NCBI RefSeq assembly: GCF_009674765.1
Contig: NZ_WKKF01000006.1
Span: 62,001 to 126,000 of the forward strand
Reading direction: 5' to 3'
Source of the DNA: Metabacillus idriensis
GTDB taxonomy: Bacteria > Bacillota > Bacilli > Bacillales > Bacillaceae
DNA length: 64,000 nucleotides
Shown here: piece by piece, positions 8,779-16,557 of the stretch
Layout: each line of letters begins with the position of its first letter
Position numbering within the stretch: the first letter of the stretch is position 1
Made by a program: the position numbers and the translations under genes
The notes under the pieces: model-generated
Told to the model about the DNA's origin: nothing
The model's input: only the letters and a program-made list of their open reading frames with translations
Database searches by the model: none

Positions 8779-11466
8779 TTAATCTCCATCTGAACTTCCA
8801 TCACCATCGTCATTTCCGCCATTTCCATTTCCGTTCCCATTATTTCCATTCCCATTGCCAGGAGGATTTGTTGGAGGAACTGGAACAATCGGGGTGCTTG
8901 GTTCTTCTGGGTTTTCACCTTCACCAGGCTGCCCTTCGCCGTCGTCGTCGCCCTCATCATCACCATCGGCAGGAGGTTCTTCACCAGGAGGCAGTTCACC
9001 TTCACCAGGAAGCTCCTCTAGAGGAGGCAATTCACCTTCACCAGGATCTTCACCTGGTTCTTCAGCAGGCGGTTCTTCTGGTTCAACAGGCTCTTCAATA
9101 ACTGCCTCAGGAACTTTTAAAACAGCTGCTGCAGAATCACTGCGGTTTGAGCCGTCATCGTCACTTACTGCGGTTACGTAGAATTTATACGTTGAACCGG
9201 CAACAGCATTTGGAATCACCATGCTGGTATCTTTCGTATTATTGATGACTTGTGCTGGACCGTCATCGACAGATTGGCTGATCTCAAAGGATACAGCGTC
9301 TTTTAAGTCATCTTTATAGTCCCAGCTGAGTGTAATCTGATTGCTTGTTTGATCATAATCCACTTTAAAGCCGGATGGCTTCGCAAGTCGTTTATATTGC
9401 TCAGAAACTTTTGTAGGCTCCGTTCCTTTTACAAAGTACTCGCTGATTTTTTTGCTGTCAGGAGTAAATTTGCTTGCAAGCTTCGGAGGATTTGAACCAT
9501 CTTCAACCGTTATTTTCACAACGGAATTCGGCTTTTTAAAGTCTTTGCCATCACCGCTTGAAACTTCTGAGATCACTTCTTTAAAGATTTTTTTTGCAAG
9601 CTGCTGATCTGTTTTTGTTAAGTGCATTTTTTCATCGTTTTTCATATATCCAGTCCATACGGCTGCTGAATACTCAGGAGTGTAGCCTACAAACCAGCTG
9701 TCTTTTGCACCGCCTGCAGGAACGTTGTATCTTGCTTTGTCTTCTTCAGAGAAGTTCGTTGTTCCAGTTTTTCCTGCTACTGTAACACCAGGTACCCGTG
9801 CAGCTGTACCTGTGCCTTCTTCAACAACAGAGATCATCATATCAGTTGTCATGTAAGCTGTATAATCACTCATGGCAGTTTCAGGCTCAGGAGAGAGGTC
9901 GATTTCTGTGCCATCGCTTAGAACAACTTTCGTTACAGCGTGAGGCTCTGTATAGATCCCGTTATTTCCGAATGCAGCAAATGCTCCCGCCATATGAAGA
10001 GGGGAGACACCGGTATCAAAACCGCCAATAGAATAGGCTTCCGGTATTTCTTCTTCAAGCGGAATGCCAAGACCTGATGCAAAATCGCGCGCTTTATCAA
10101 CACCGACCTCCTGCATAGCTTTTAGTGCAGGAATATTACGTGATTGTGCGAGGGCATCACGGATCGACATTTGTCCTTTATATCCTCTGTCAAAGTTATT
10201 GATTTTGACGCCATTTGAGTAAGTGTAAGGTTCGTCTTTAATTTGTTCGTACGTTGACCATTTTAAGTATTCGATTGCCGGACCGTAATCCAGAACAGGC
10301 TTAATCGTTGAACCGGGCTGTCTTCTTGTATCAATTGCATAGTTGAAGTCCCCGACATTCTGATTGCGGCCTCCGCCGATTGCGCGGATTTCGCCTGTTT
10401 CTGTATCAATGAGGGTTACCCCAGCCTGGAAGTTGTCATCAGGATAGCCGATCTCACTTCCATTCAGCAATTCTTCAACATATTTTTGGGCATCTGTATC
10501 AATAGTTGTATAGATTTTTGCACCTGCTGAACTTGCATCAATGTCTGTTTTATCTTTTACTTCTTCAATGACTTGCTCTACATATGCGCTGTAAGGATTC
10601 GATTTTTCTCTCTCTGGAACGACCGTTGACTGTACAGGCACTTTCTTAGCTTCTTCTGCTTCTTGTTCAGTAATGAACCCTTGCTTTACCATTAAGTTGA
10701 GAACGATATTGCGTCTTTTTTCAGCTGATTCCGGATTTTTTCTCGGATCAAAATTTGTAGGGCTTTGCGGAATGCCTGCAAGCATTGCTGCTTCATGCAG
10801 TTCAAGATCCTTTAACTCTTTGCCGTAGAATCCTTCAGCTGCTTTCCCAACACCATAGTATTGAGGGTGGTAATAGATTTTATTTAAGTACATTTCAAGG
10901 ATTTCATGCTTCGAATATTTCTGCTCTAGTTGAAAAGCGAGCCAAAGCTCCTGTATTTTTCTAGTGATTGTTTTTTCATGTGTGAAAAAGGAATTTTTAA
11001 TAACCTGCTGTGTGATTGTACTTCCGCCCTGTGAGCCGAAACCCTGTGTGACGTTCGCTACTACAGCTCCGCCGAGACGGATGACATCTACGCCGCTGTG
11101 CTCGTAAAAACGGGCATCCTCTGTTGCAAGGACGGCTTCTTCTAATTTTTTGGGAATATCATTATAAGAAATATAGGTTCGTTTTTGGGCTCCTACTTCT
11201 GATATTTCATTGCCTTCTTTATCATAGATTGTAGAAGAGTAAGAATCCTTTAATTTTTTCTCATCAAGCTTCGGGGCGCCCGCAGCAATTACTGCAAAAG
11301 TAACTCCGCCTGCTATCAGTCCGATCAGACCGATGGAAACCAATATGAACAGGATGCGTTTAAAGAGAGATCCGCGCTCTGGTTTATTTGGTTTTTTATT
11401 CTTGGTTTTACTTGTTTGAGATAAGGCTTTTCTGCGTTCTTCACGGCTTTTATATTGATCTGACAT
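8779..11466 (-). CDS. ponA: Class A penicillin-binding protein 1 (PonA)
   Basis: 895 residues from ATG at 11466 (MSDQYKSREERRKAL), preferred over an upstream TTG because it matches the family. Bifunctional peptidoglycan glycosyltransferase/transpeptidase. Order: short cytoplasmic Lys-rich region, one membrane anchor (~residues 35-60), GT51 domain (EDARFYEHSGVD; GGSTITQQVIKN), transpeptidase with active-site SxxK in PGSTIKPVLDYG, SRN and KTGTTN, then a fibronectin-III-like domain (SGFKVDYDQTSNQITLSWDY) and a ~110-residue tail of Glu/Pro/Gly blocks ending in Gly-Asn and Asp/Gly runs. Transcribed after recU, 39 bp apart, a pairing conserved in Bacillus. Confidence 0.95.
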   Translation of the reverse strand: MSDQYKSREERRKALSQTSKTKNKKPNKPERGSLFKRILFILVSIGLIGLIAGGVTFAVIAAGAPKLDEKKLKDSYSSTIYDKEGNEISEVGAQKRTYISYNDIPKKLEEAVLATEDARFYEHSGVDVIRLGGAVVANVTQGFGSQGGSTITQQVIKNSFFTHEKTITRKIQELWLAFQLEQKYSKHEILEMYLNKIYYHPQYYGVGKAAEGFYGKELKDLELHEAAMLAGIPQSPTNFDPRKNPESAEKRRNIVLNLMVKQGFITEQEAEEAKKVPVQSTVVPEREKSNPYSAYVEQVIEEVKDKTDIDASSAGAKIYTTIDTDAQKYVEELLNGSEIGYPDDNFQAGVTLIDTETGEIRAIGGGRNQNVGDFNYAIDTRRQPGSTIKPVLDYGPAIEYLKWSTYEQIKDEPYTYSNGVKINNFDRGYKGQMSIRDALAQSRNIPALKAMQEVGVDKARDFASGLGIPLEEEIPEAYSIGGFDTGVSPLHMAGAFAAFGNNGIYTEPHAVTKVVLSDGTEIDLSPEPETAMSDYTAYMTTDMMISVVEEGTGTAARVPGVTVAGKTGTTNFSEEDKARYNVPAGGAKDSWFVGYTPEYSAAVWTGYMKNDEKMHLTKTDQQLAKKIFKEVISEVSSGDGKDFKKPNSVVKITVEDGSNPPKLASKFTPDSKKISEYFVKGTEPTKVSEQYKRLAKPSGFKVDYDQTSNQITLSWDYKDDLKDAVSFEISQSVDDGPAQVINNTKDTSMVIPNAVAGSTYKFYVTAVSDDDGSNRSDSAAAVLKVPEAVIEEPVEPEEPPAEEPGEDPGEGELPPLEELPGEGELPPGEEPPADGDDEGDDDGEGQPGEGENPEEPSTPIVPVPPTNPPGNGNGNNGNGNGNGGNDDGDGSSDGD

Positions 11467-11505
11467 TGCTTTTTCCAACCTTTCATTTTACAAAATCCGC
11501 TTCGC

Positions 11506-12108
11506 TCAGGATGATAGAAAATACAGTTTTTCCAATACATTAATATAATCAATTCTAGGCTGATAGCCAAGCGGAATGGGGTGGGATGTTAATTCAATTT
11601 CTTTTTTTGTGATCGACTTTCTTCCGCCGTTTTCTTTCCTCTCCCAAAATTCAAGAAGAATGGCAGCTTCCATCAGATAAAATGATTGGAAGGCAGAAAG
11701 AATGACGAATGACAGTCCGCCCTGCTCAAGCACCATCTTCATATGCCTGACTTGATGTTCATGGAAGTTTTGAAGCGGAAAGGATGTTCTGCTTTGCGTT
11801 TCTTTGGCTTCAAAGTCAATATACTTTCCTTTATAAACACCATTATAGTCTGTTGTAGATGACTGCTTGAAATAAGCTTCTCGGATAACGGCTGCACTCC
11901 GTTTAGGGAAATCCACATTTACAATTTGAACAGGGGTCGGTTTTTTATGGATGACAGCGATGCCTCTGTCTAAATAATATTGATTCGTTTCGTTCAAATC
12001 TTCCTCAAGCGTCATCCCTCTGTTGCTGTAGGTTTCTTTCGGCTGGCGCTGTTTAGGCGGAGCAGTACTCGGGTTATACGTTTTTCCGTTAGGATAACGA
12101 AAAATCAT
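11506..12108 (-). CDS. recU: Holliday junction resolvase RecU
   Basis: 200 residues. It resolves Holliday junctions in recombination and chromosome segregation. Family landmarks: [14 protein letters not shown] start, [32 protein letters not shown] and the metal-binding nuclease segment [21 protein letters not shown], where the Asp, Glu and Lys form the catalytic centre. C-terminal part carries [15 protein letters not shown]. Start preceded by GAGGGAAG. It is the upstream gene of ponA as in B. subtilis, and runs divergently from yppC. Confidence 0.95.
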   Translation of the reverse strand: MIFRYPNGKTYNPSTAPPKQRQPKETYSNRGMTLEEDLNETNQYYLDRGIAVIHKKPTPVQIVNVDFPKRSAAVIREAYFKQSSTTDYNGVYKGKYIDFEAKETQSRTSFPLQNFHEHQVRHMKMVLEQGGLSFVILSAFQSFYLMEAAILLEFWERKENGGRKSITKKEIELTSHPIPLGYQPRIDYINVLEKLYFLSS

Positions 12109-12251
12109 TTCTTCCCTCCTCAGGTAAAACTACTACTTATCATATCAAAAAAAATGAAAAAGACATGGTGAAAAAGTTTCGATTTTGTTAACGCTGCTTT
12201 ATGTGTACTTCGGCTTCAATCAGGAGAGTCTATAAGAAGTGAGGTGAATGA

Positions 12252-13259
12252 ATGCACATCAATCAAGATTTCCCGTCGAAACAAAGAACAATGGAAGAAA
12301 ATAATATTATAGCACTTATAAAGAATACGACATTAAAAAAAAATTACGACAACATATCGAGAACAGAAAGCTATAATCGATATTTTAAAAGAAATCCCGA
12401 AATAAGATGGGCATTTCTTGCTGGCATGGTATCACGGAATGCCGGCTACTGTATGACGGATTTAAAGGGCACTTGGTTTCAAAAAATGATAAATAAAAAA
12501 ATGATAAAGGCATTGTTTCTGACTTATGAAGATGCAAACTGGCTCATTTTCTCCGATGCTTATCCCCAGCTCTTGCTATATGAGATTTCAAAACAAGCAG
12601 GCAGGCCTCTTTTCCATTTGCTGGATGAATTCCATGTTTCGCCGTTTATGAAAAAAGTATGGCAGGGTTTTTGGGAAGAAAAAAACATTGAATATTTAAT
12701 GACATCGCTGATTATTAATGAACAGCATTTAATACAGAAGCCAATTATCGAAAAGGCTATTTTTAAGAGAAAGGTTTTTCATACACCGCTGTTTTTCTTT
12801 CAGGACCTCTTTCATTTTAGCACAGTCGTTTTCCCTACTAGAGAAGGCAGATTATTCGGTTTTTCCGTTCACGATTTTAAAAAGCTGAAATGTCGCATCA
12901 AGCTTGGAAGATCTTTAGCATGGCTGCTTTTTCACCCCGATTATTTTCCGGACTTTATGGACTTTTCAGAACGGACACCCCATACAGGGTCCAGATTTGA
13001 TTATGAAAAGTACTTGAGCGACGGAAGAAAAAGAGACACACCTTATTTAAGAACATCCTATCCGATAATCTCCCACCAATTAGACGTAAAAGAAAGAATT
13101 TGGTTTCATGGCCAGCCGATGAAAAAATGGTACAGCCCGCTGCCAAATCCAAAAGAATTCGAAATGACAGATTGGCTTATAAAAAAACAAAATCAAATGC
13201 ATGCATTTTCTTTGCTGAATGAGTACGTAATTGATAAAGAGAAAAGAAGCAAGGATTAA
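12252..13259 (+). CDS. yppC: YppC family protein (DUF2515)
   Basis: 335 residues, ATG at 12252 with GTGAGGTG upstream. No signal peptide; the protein is rich in aromatic residues (Phe/Trp/Tyr) and basic residues. The segment NRYFKRNPEIRWAFLAGMVS followed by GYCMTDLKGTW is the hallmark I recall from DUF2515 proteins, and the gene is divergent from recU as in B. subtilis. The biochemical role is unknown. A strong terminator overlaps its stop. Confidence 0.8.
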   Translation: MHINQDFPSKQRTMEENNIIALIKNTTLKKNYDNISRTESYNRYFKRNPEIRWAFLAGMVSRNAGYCMTDLKGTWFQKMINKKMIKALFLTYEDANWLIFSDAYPQLLLYEISKQAGRPLFHLLDEFHVSPFMKKVWQGFWEEKNIEYLMTSLIINEQHLIQKPIIEKAIFKRKVFHTPLFFFQDLFHFSTVVFPTREGRLFGFSVHDFKKLKCRIKLGRSLAWLLFHPDYFPDFMDFSERTPHTGSRFDYEKYLSDGRKRDTPYLRTSYPIISHQLDVKERIWFHGQPMKKWYSPLPNPKEFEMTDWLIKKQNQMHAFSLLNEYVIDKEKRSKD

Positions 13260-13280
13260 TAGATCCTTGCTTTCTTTTTT
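13248..13280 (+). terminator. Rho-independent terminator of yppC
   Basis: AGCAAGGAT and ATCCTTGCT pair across TTAATAG, followed by TTCTTTTTT. The left arm includes the last codons of yppC. Confidence 0.85.
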
Positions 13281-13287
13281 CAGCAAG

Positions 13288-13400
13288 CCAGGTCCATCGA
13301 CCAACTCCTCGGCCAGAACGGATCAGCAAGCATTGGCAAAAAGCGCTTTCACTGGATGATCCTTATCTGTCATGCCTGAGCTAAACGGAAATTTCGTAAT
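13288..13400 (+). repeat. Family B repeat copy B1 (diverged)
   Basis: Conserved 5' flank (CCAACTCCTCGGCCAGAAC) and 3' flank (CTTATCTGTCATGCCTGAGC) enclose a hairpin at 13320-13362 with outer arms GGATCA/TGATCC. The 3' flank is more worn than in other copies. First of three copies that fill most of the gene-free stretch 13281-13646. Confidence 0.7.
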
Positions 13401-13402
13401 AC

Positions 13403-13526
13403 ACAGTGTCTAGCTCCGCCTCCTAGTCCCTCGGCCAGAACAAATTCCCCCAAAAAGGCGGGAACCGGACTTTTCGGGTGAATTCTTATCTGTCTGTCGG
13501 GCCTGAACAGTCGGCTCCGCTTTTCT
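13403..13526 (+). repeat. Family B repeat copy B2 with a different hairpin sequence
   Basis: Flanks GTGTCTAGCTCC, CTCGGCCAGAAC and TTATCTGTCTGTCGGGCCTG are conserved, but the hairpin arms are AATTC-CCC-AAAAG and CTTTT-GGG-GAATT, unrelated in sequence to the arms of the other copies while keeping the fold. Confidence 0.72.
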
Positions 13527-13530
13527 CATT

Positions 13531-13648
13531 GTCCAGCTCCATCGCCCAACTCCTCGGCCAGAACGGCTCATCCAGCAAAGGCAAAAAGCGCCTTCACTGG
13601 CTGATCCTTATCTGTCTGTCGGAGCTAAACGGGCGATTCCGCTTTTCT
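13531..13648 (+). repeat. Family B repeat copy B3
   Basis: Well-conserved copy: GTCCAGCTCCATCGCCCAAC, CTCGGCCAGAAC, hairpin with tip AAAGGCAAAAAGCGCCTT, then TTATCTGTCTGTCGGAGC and CCGCTTTTCT. Its last bases overlap the stop codon of the minus-strand sspM-like gene. Confidence 0.8.
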
Positions 13649-13751
13649 ATGTCGATGGGCGGTTCGGCCCGCCGAGCTTTTTATCCAGGTCGTTTTTTGA
13701 TGGTGCCTGAGATTGTTGTTTTTGCTGTTTCTTTTTCGTTTCTTTTGCCAT
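13647..13751 (-). CDS. sspM: Small acid-soluble spore protein M-like
   Basis: 34 residues: basic, Gln-rich N-terminal half (MAKETKKKQQKQQ) and the C-terminal motif LDKKLGGPNRPST, which I recall as the signature end of B. subtilis SspM, also 34 residues. RBS AGGAGGTGG sits just upstream. Minor SASPs are made late in the forespore and packaged in the spore core. On the minus strand upstream, GCATGAA and CAATACT are spaced about 17 bp, a weak sigma-G-like pair. The stop codon lies at the edge of repeat B3, so the mRNA 3' end runs into the repeat. Confidence 0.78.
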   Translation of the reverse strand: MAKETKKKQQKQQSQAPSKNDLDKKLGGPNRPST

Positions 13752-13945
13752 GTTGCCACCTCCTATCAGTATTGTTTGCACGCAGATTGATTTCATGCAG
13801 AATGTCGCATAAGGGAATGTCGAAAATTAAGCTTTATCCAATATTTTCTTCTTTCTTTGGCGAATGGAAACTAGTTTTGTCACCCTTGAAGGGAGGAGGG
13901 AAAAGCTTCTCGAATAGTACCTGTAGATTGAAAGGAGGAGTCAGC

Positions 13946-14194
13946 GTGGAGCACCTCATACCTAAGATGGTTGTAGAAAAATTATTGATGGAATTAGATG
14001 AAGAGATGACGAAATTAGAACTTGCCATACAAAAAAGAGTAACGGAAACAATCTGCCAAAGTGAAGAAGAACTGTATAAGAACATGGAAGGCGCTGCTCA
14101 GCATGTAATGGAAGCTAGCAGGTTTTTGAACGAGGAAGGGATAAGGGAGGACACGAACTCCAGAGTTCAGCCGAGATACCGATTAAGTTACTAG
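13946..14194 (+). CDS. Small helical hypothetical protein in the ypp cluster
   Basis: 82 residues from GTG 13946 (VEHLIPKMVVEKLLME) with an excellent AAAGGAGGAG RBS at 13931-13940. The open frame extends much further upstream but that part translates repeat family B and is not coding. The protein is acidic and helical (ELDEEMTKLELAIQKR, EEELYKNMEG), with a hydrophilic tail. Its place between yppC and yppE corresponds to yppD in B. subtilis, but I cannot confirm homology from memory. Function unknown. Confidence 0.62.
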   Translation: MEHLIPKMVVEKLLMELDEEMTKLELAIQKRVTETICQSEEELYKNMEGAAQHVMEASRFLNEEGIREDTNSRVQPRYRLSY

Positions 14195-14260
14195 AGATCA
14201 GATGATAATGGAATTTTAGGTTCATGTTTGGTAAGATACCCCAGAGAGGTGATGCAAAAC

Positions 14261-14629
14261 ATGAATATAAAAATTCTGAATAACTCAAATAAGCTCCTTC
14301 ATATAACAGGCGAATGTGTCAGCCGTTTTGAAAATGATGCAAAAAAAAAGGATGAAGTAGATTTCTTTAATGAAGTAAAGCCTGCATTTGAAGAGGCGAT
14401 GGCGATCATGAATGAGTGGAAAGAAGATGTCTTGACATGGAGAATCACGGCGAGACCAAAATATTTATTTCCTGCTCAAATCGACTCTACAGTAGAAAAT
14501 TTCGAACAGCTTGTGCTGCAGTCTTTTTATAAGGAGTCAAAACCAATACGATTTAAAAACATGAAACAGTCCATTGACTATGTGATTGAACAAGTCATTG
14601 CACATATTCAGACGGAAAGCTCCTTATAG
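14261..14629 (+). CDS. yppE: YppE family protein (DUF1798)
   Basis: 122 residues from ATG 14261, chosen because GAGAGGTGAT lies 9 bp upstream; two in-frame starts before it overlap that RBS. The pattern DFFNEVKPAFEEA, WRITARPKYLFPAQID, NFEQLVLQSFYKESKPIRFK matches B. subtilis YppE, a small four-helix-bundle protein of unknown function. No membrane segment. It follows the 82-residue gene by 66 bp. Confidence 0.82.
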   Translation: MNIKILNNSNKLLHITGECVSRFENDAKKKDEVDFFNEVKPAFEEAMAIMNEWKEDVLTWRITARPKYLFPAQIDSTVENFEQLVLQSFYKESKPIRFKNMKQSIDYVIEQVIAHIQTESSL

Positions 14630-14646
14630 AAGAGGGGGCTTTTTTT
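14617..14646 (+). terminator. Terminator after yppE
   Basis: AAAGCTCC pairs with GGGGGCTTT (one wobble) around the yppE stop codon, followed by seven T residues. Confidence 0.7.
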
Positions 14647-14656
14647 CATTGTTAAA

Positions 14657-14862
14657 GAAGGCTTTCGCATTGATAGATGTTTTTGATTATAGTTGTCCGT
14701 TGCTTTCCGCGGTCCGGCTGGGAGCCTCCTCGGCTTTGCCTGTGAGGTCTCCCATTTCCCTCTATTTTCCCGCATGAGTCAAGTGCCTGCAGAGTAGATT
14801 CACTTTAGGTTTTAGTCTAAAAGCAACAAAGTTTACGAAAATAGCCTTACAAAAAGAGCCTA
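14657..14862 (-). repeat. Family A repeat copy A3 (minus orientation)
   Basis: Carries the reversed family A core (CTTTCCGCGGTCCGGCTGGG, ATTTCCCTCTATTTTCCCGC, AGCAACAAAGTTTACGAAAA) but not the terminator hairpin or the GGGGCTGTCC-type ends. Its own margins, AGGCTTTCGC and AAAAAGAGCCT, are weakly inverted. It occupies the gap between yppE and the minus-strand gene at 14900. Confidence 0.7.
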
Positions 14863-14893
14863 TAAAAGAAACCGGCCAAATTGAGCCGGTTTC
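14863..14893 (-). terminator. Terminator of the minus-strand gene at 14900-15076
   Basis: Read on the minus strand, GAAACCGGC/GCCGGTTTC form a 9-bp stem followed by TTTTAT, 7 bp beyond the stop codon. Confidence 0.78.
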
Positions 14894-14899
14894 CATCAT

Positions 14900-15076
14900 T
14901 TATTCATCAATCTCGCGTGCTTCTTGAAGGGTCACAGCACGGTCTCCCTCACTTGCCACAGGCTCAATTGCATATTCGACATCTTTAGAATGCTTCGCAG
15001 CGACAGGCTGTCCTTTTTTTGAAATCGTTAAATCCTGTCCTTTTTTCTGGTGATTGAAATCTTTGCCTCTTCCCAT
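14900..15076 (-). CDS. Small hydrophilic hypothetical protein
   Basis: 58 residues from ATG 15076 (MGRGKDFNHQKKGQ), with GGAGG 10 bp upstream; a longer frame upstream lacks support. Basic first half, acidic second half (DVEYAIEPVASEGDRAVTLQEAREIDE contains the pattern seen loosely in YfhD-type proteins, but I cannot assign it). No membrane segment or cysteines. Small Lys/Gln-rich proteins beside ssp and cot genes in bacilli are often spore-associated; that is only a guess here. Confidence 0.6.
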   Translation of the reverse strand: MGRGKDFNHQKKGQDLTISKKGQPVAAKHSKDVEYAIEPVASEGDRAVTLQEAREIDE

Positions 15077-15150
15077 ATAGAAAACCTCCATGTTTTTGAT
15101 ATAAGAGTCCTTCATAATATGGTTTCATTCAGCAGGATTATGTATTTTAA

Positions 15151-15182
15151 AAGAAAAAAACAGAGAAGTGATTTCTTCTCTG
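15151..15182 (-). terminator. Terminator of yppF
   Basis: Minus-strand stem CAGAGAAG/CTTCTCTG with loop AAATCA followed by a seven-T run. Confidence 0.85.
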
Positions 15183-15198
15183 TTTAAGAAAATATTGG

Positions 15199-15393
15199 CT
15201 ATGCGTTTACTTTCTGTCCGGGATTAGATGTATCAGACGTTTCAAGCAGCATGACAGCAGTTCTGTATTCGCTGATGGATAATTCACCTTTGATGTACAT
15301 GGTTTTAATAAAATTCAGGAGCTCGCCCATGCTATTCGGTTCATATTGCTTCGCTTCAAAAAATGCAGTTTTTATGCTTTTCAAATTCATCAT
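15199..15393 (-). CDS. yppF: YppF family small protein
   Basis: 64 residues (MMNLKSIKTAFFEAK) with GGAGGAG just upstream; the second Met is an equally possible start. The core MGELLNFIKTMYIKGELSISEYRTAVMLLE matches the short helical YppF-like family. In B. subtilis yppF also lies next to yppE and yppG. No known activity. The gene is on the strand opposite to yppE and yppG and has its own terminator. Confidence 0.75.
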   Translation of the reverse strand: MMNLKSIKTAFFEAKQYEPNSMGELLNFIKTMYIKGELSISEYRTAVMLLETSDTSNPGQKVNA

Positions 15394-15573
15394 GTATCTC
15401 CTCCCATTCCCCTTGCTAATATCGTATCATGTCATTTATTTATCTTAATTTTTTGTAAAATTTAAACTTCCGACAATAGTTGACATATTTTTTCAGTTTG
15501 AAGGATAAGCACGGGAGCTCTTTTTTCAGCATACCTATGAAATAGCCTAATGTATGTGAAAGGGGTATGAATC

Positions 15574-16026
15574 ATGTATTCAGCCGGAGAAAATTCATTT
15601 AAAAACCGCAGAAGAAAAAAAGAAGAAAGAATCAGCTATTACTATCCATATGAAGGGTATCCTCCATATGAAAACCCGACATATTTACCTCAGGTTCAAC
15701 ATAATTATCAACAAATGCAGCAAAATCCAGCTTACTATCAGCAGGGACAAATACCGCCTTATATGAATGGCTATCAAGCTCAAGGGTTTCCGGTGCAGCA
15801 GCCGCAGACTATGATACAGCAGGCCATGTATGCAAATCCTTATCCAAAGCCTGTGCCAAATGCTAAAAATCAGGCTGGAGGAATCTCAACTGTCATGTCT
15901 CAATTTAAAAAACCGGACGGACAAATGGATTTTAATAAAGTGATGGATACGGCAGGGCAGATGATGGGTGCAGTGAACCAGATGAGTTCGCTTGTAAAAG
16001 GTGTTACCTCCATGTTTAAAGTGTAA
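15574..16026 (+). CDS. yppG: YppG family coat-like protein
   Basis: 150 residues. A basic start (NRRRKKEERISYYYPYEGYPPYE) leads into a long low-complexity region rich in Gln, Pro, Tyr and Asn (HNYQQMQQNPAYYQQGQIP), then a C-terminal ordered block (GGISTVMSQFKKPDGQMDFNKVM, ending LVKGVTSMFKV). The Tyr/Gln/Pro composition resembles spore coat proteins, and the C-terminal block is the family signature I associate with YppG. Start ATG 15574 has AAAGGGG upstream. Role in the spore surface is an inference. Confidence 0.75.
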   Translation: MYSAGENSFKNRRRKKEERISYYYPYEGYPPYENPTYLPQVQHNYQQMQQNPAYYQQGQIPPYMNGYQAQGFPVQQPQTMIQQAMYANPYPKPVPNAKNQAGGISTVMSQFKKPDGQMDFNKVMDTAGQMMGAVNQMSSLVKGVTSMFKV

Positions 16027-16071
16027 ATTGGGCTTCCTGCATGAACTTTAATGGAAAAAGAGGTGTTCTAG

Positions 16072-16374
16072 GTGGTGACAGGTGCACTTTCAAGCGTGTT
16101 TGATCAAATCAGCGTTCATCCTCAGCTGGTTATAGTTGTGCCAGCATTGATGATTTTGGGATATGCCTTAAAAAGGACCCCAAAAGTTCAAGATTGGATG
16201 ATCGTCTGGATTTTGCTTGGAGCGGGCATAATTGCAAGCATTTTTACATTAGGCTTTTCTGTAAGCAGCATTGCTAATGGATTTATTGCTGCTGGTGCTG
16301 CGATTACAACTCATCAGGCATATAAACAGTCAGTAGTCGAAAGGGATAATGATGATCAAAACAAAAACGCGTGA
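16072..16374 (+). CDS. Holin-like small membrane protein (Hol44-type)
   Basis: 100 residues with a GTG start at 16072 or 16075 and AAAGAGGTG upstream. It has two or three hydrophobic segments (LVIVVPALMILGYAL; MIVWILLGAGIIASIFTLGF; IANGFIAAGAAITTHQAY) and a charged, Asn/Asp-rich tail. This layout, including the G-A-A-x-T-T-HQ segment, resembles phage holins of the Hol44 superfamily. There are no endolysin or phage structural genes nearby, so if it is a holin it is a domesticated or isolated one. The terminator stem includes its stop codon. Confidence 0.6.
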   Translation: MVTGALSSVFDQISVHPQLVIVVPALMILGYALKRTPKVQDWMIVWILLGAGIIASIFTLGFSVSSIANGFIAAGAAITTHQAYKQSVVERDNDDQNKNA

Positions 16375-16394
16375 AAGGCAGCACGCGTTTTTGT
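16361..16394 (+). terminator. Bidirectional terminator between the holin-like gene and the csgA cluster
   Basis: ACAAAAACGCGTG and CACGCGTTTTTGT form a 13-bp stem around the stop codon of the holin-like gene. A- and T-rich arms on both sides allow it also to end the minus-strand transcript arriving from csgA. Confidence 0.85.
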
Positions 16395-16397
16395 TTG

Positions 16398-16547
16398 TTA
16401 TGATTCTTTATTTTTTGATGCAAATTGCCGGGCCAGAGCCTGCTTAACTTCCTGATAAGACAGGCCTGACTGCGCATTCAGCTGTTTTACTTTGTCAATA
16501 TCAGTATTACTGTATTTGCTAGTATTTAAAAATCCATTCTCTTTCAT
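16398..16547 (-). CDS. Short hypothetical protein downstream of csgA
   Basis: 49 residues (MKENGFLNTSKYSNTD ... VKQALARQFASKNKES) with GAGGTG upstream of ATG 16547. A predicted helix (VKQLNAQSGLSYQEVKQALARQ) makes up the second half. It follows csgA by 10 bp on the same strand and shares its terminator, so it is probably made in the forespore with it. No function known to me. Confidence 0.6.
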   Translation of the reverse strand: MKENGFLNTSKYSNTDIDKVKQLNAQSGLSYQEVKQALARQFASKNKES

Positions 16548-16557
16548 TCAAACACCT

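Noticed and set aside
8855-9181. Plus-strand ORFs of 77-108 residues, rich in Gly/Pro/Ser and His/Leu
   Set aside because: They are shadows of the repetitive acidic tail of ponA on the other strand; no RBS.
11467-11478. TTG start four codons upstream of the ponA ATG
   Set aside because: The TTG is immediately next to the RBS sequence and the family begins at MSDQ.
13478-13945. Long N-terminal extension of the 82-residue ypp gene
   Set aside because: It translates repeat family B and the antisense of sspM; the real start is GTG 13946 with a strong RBS.
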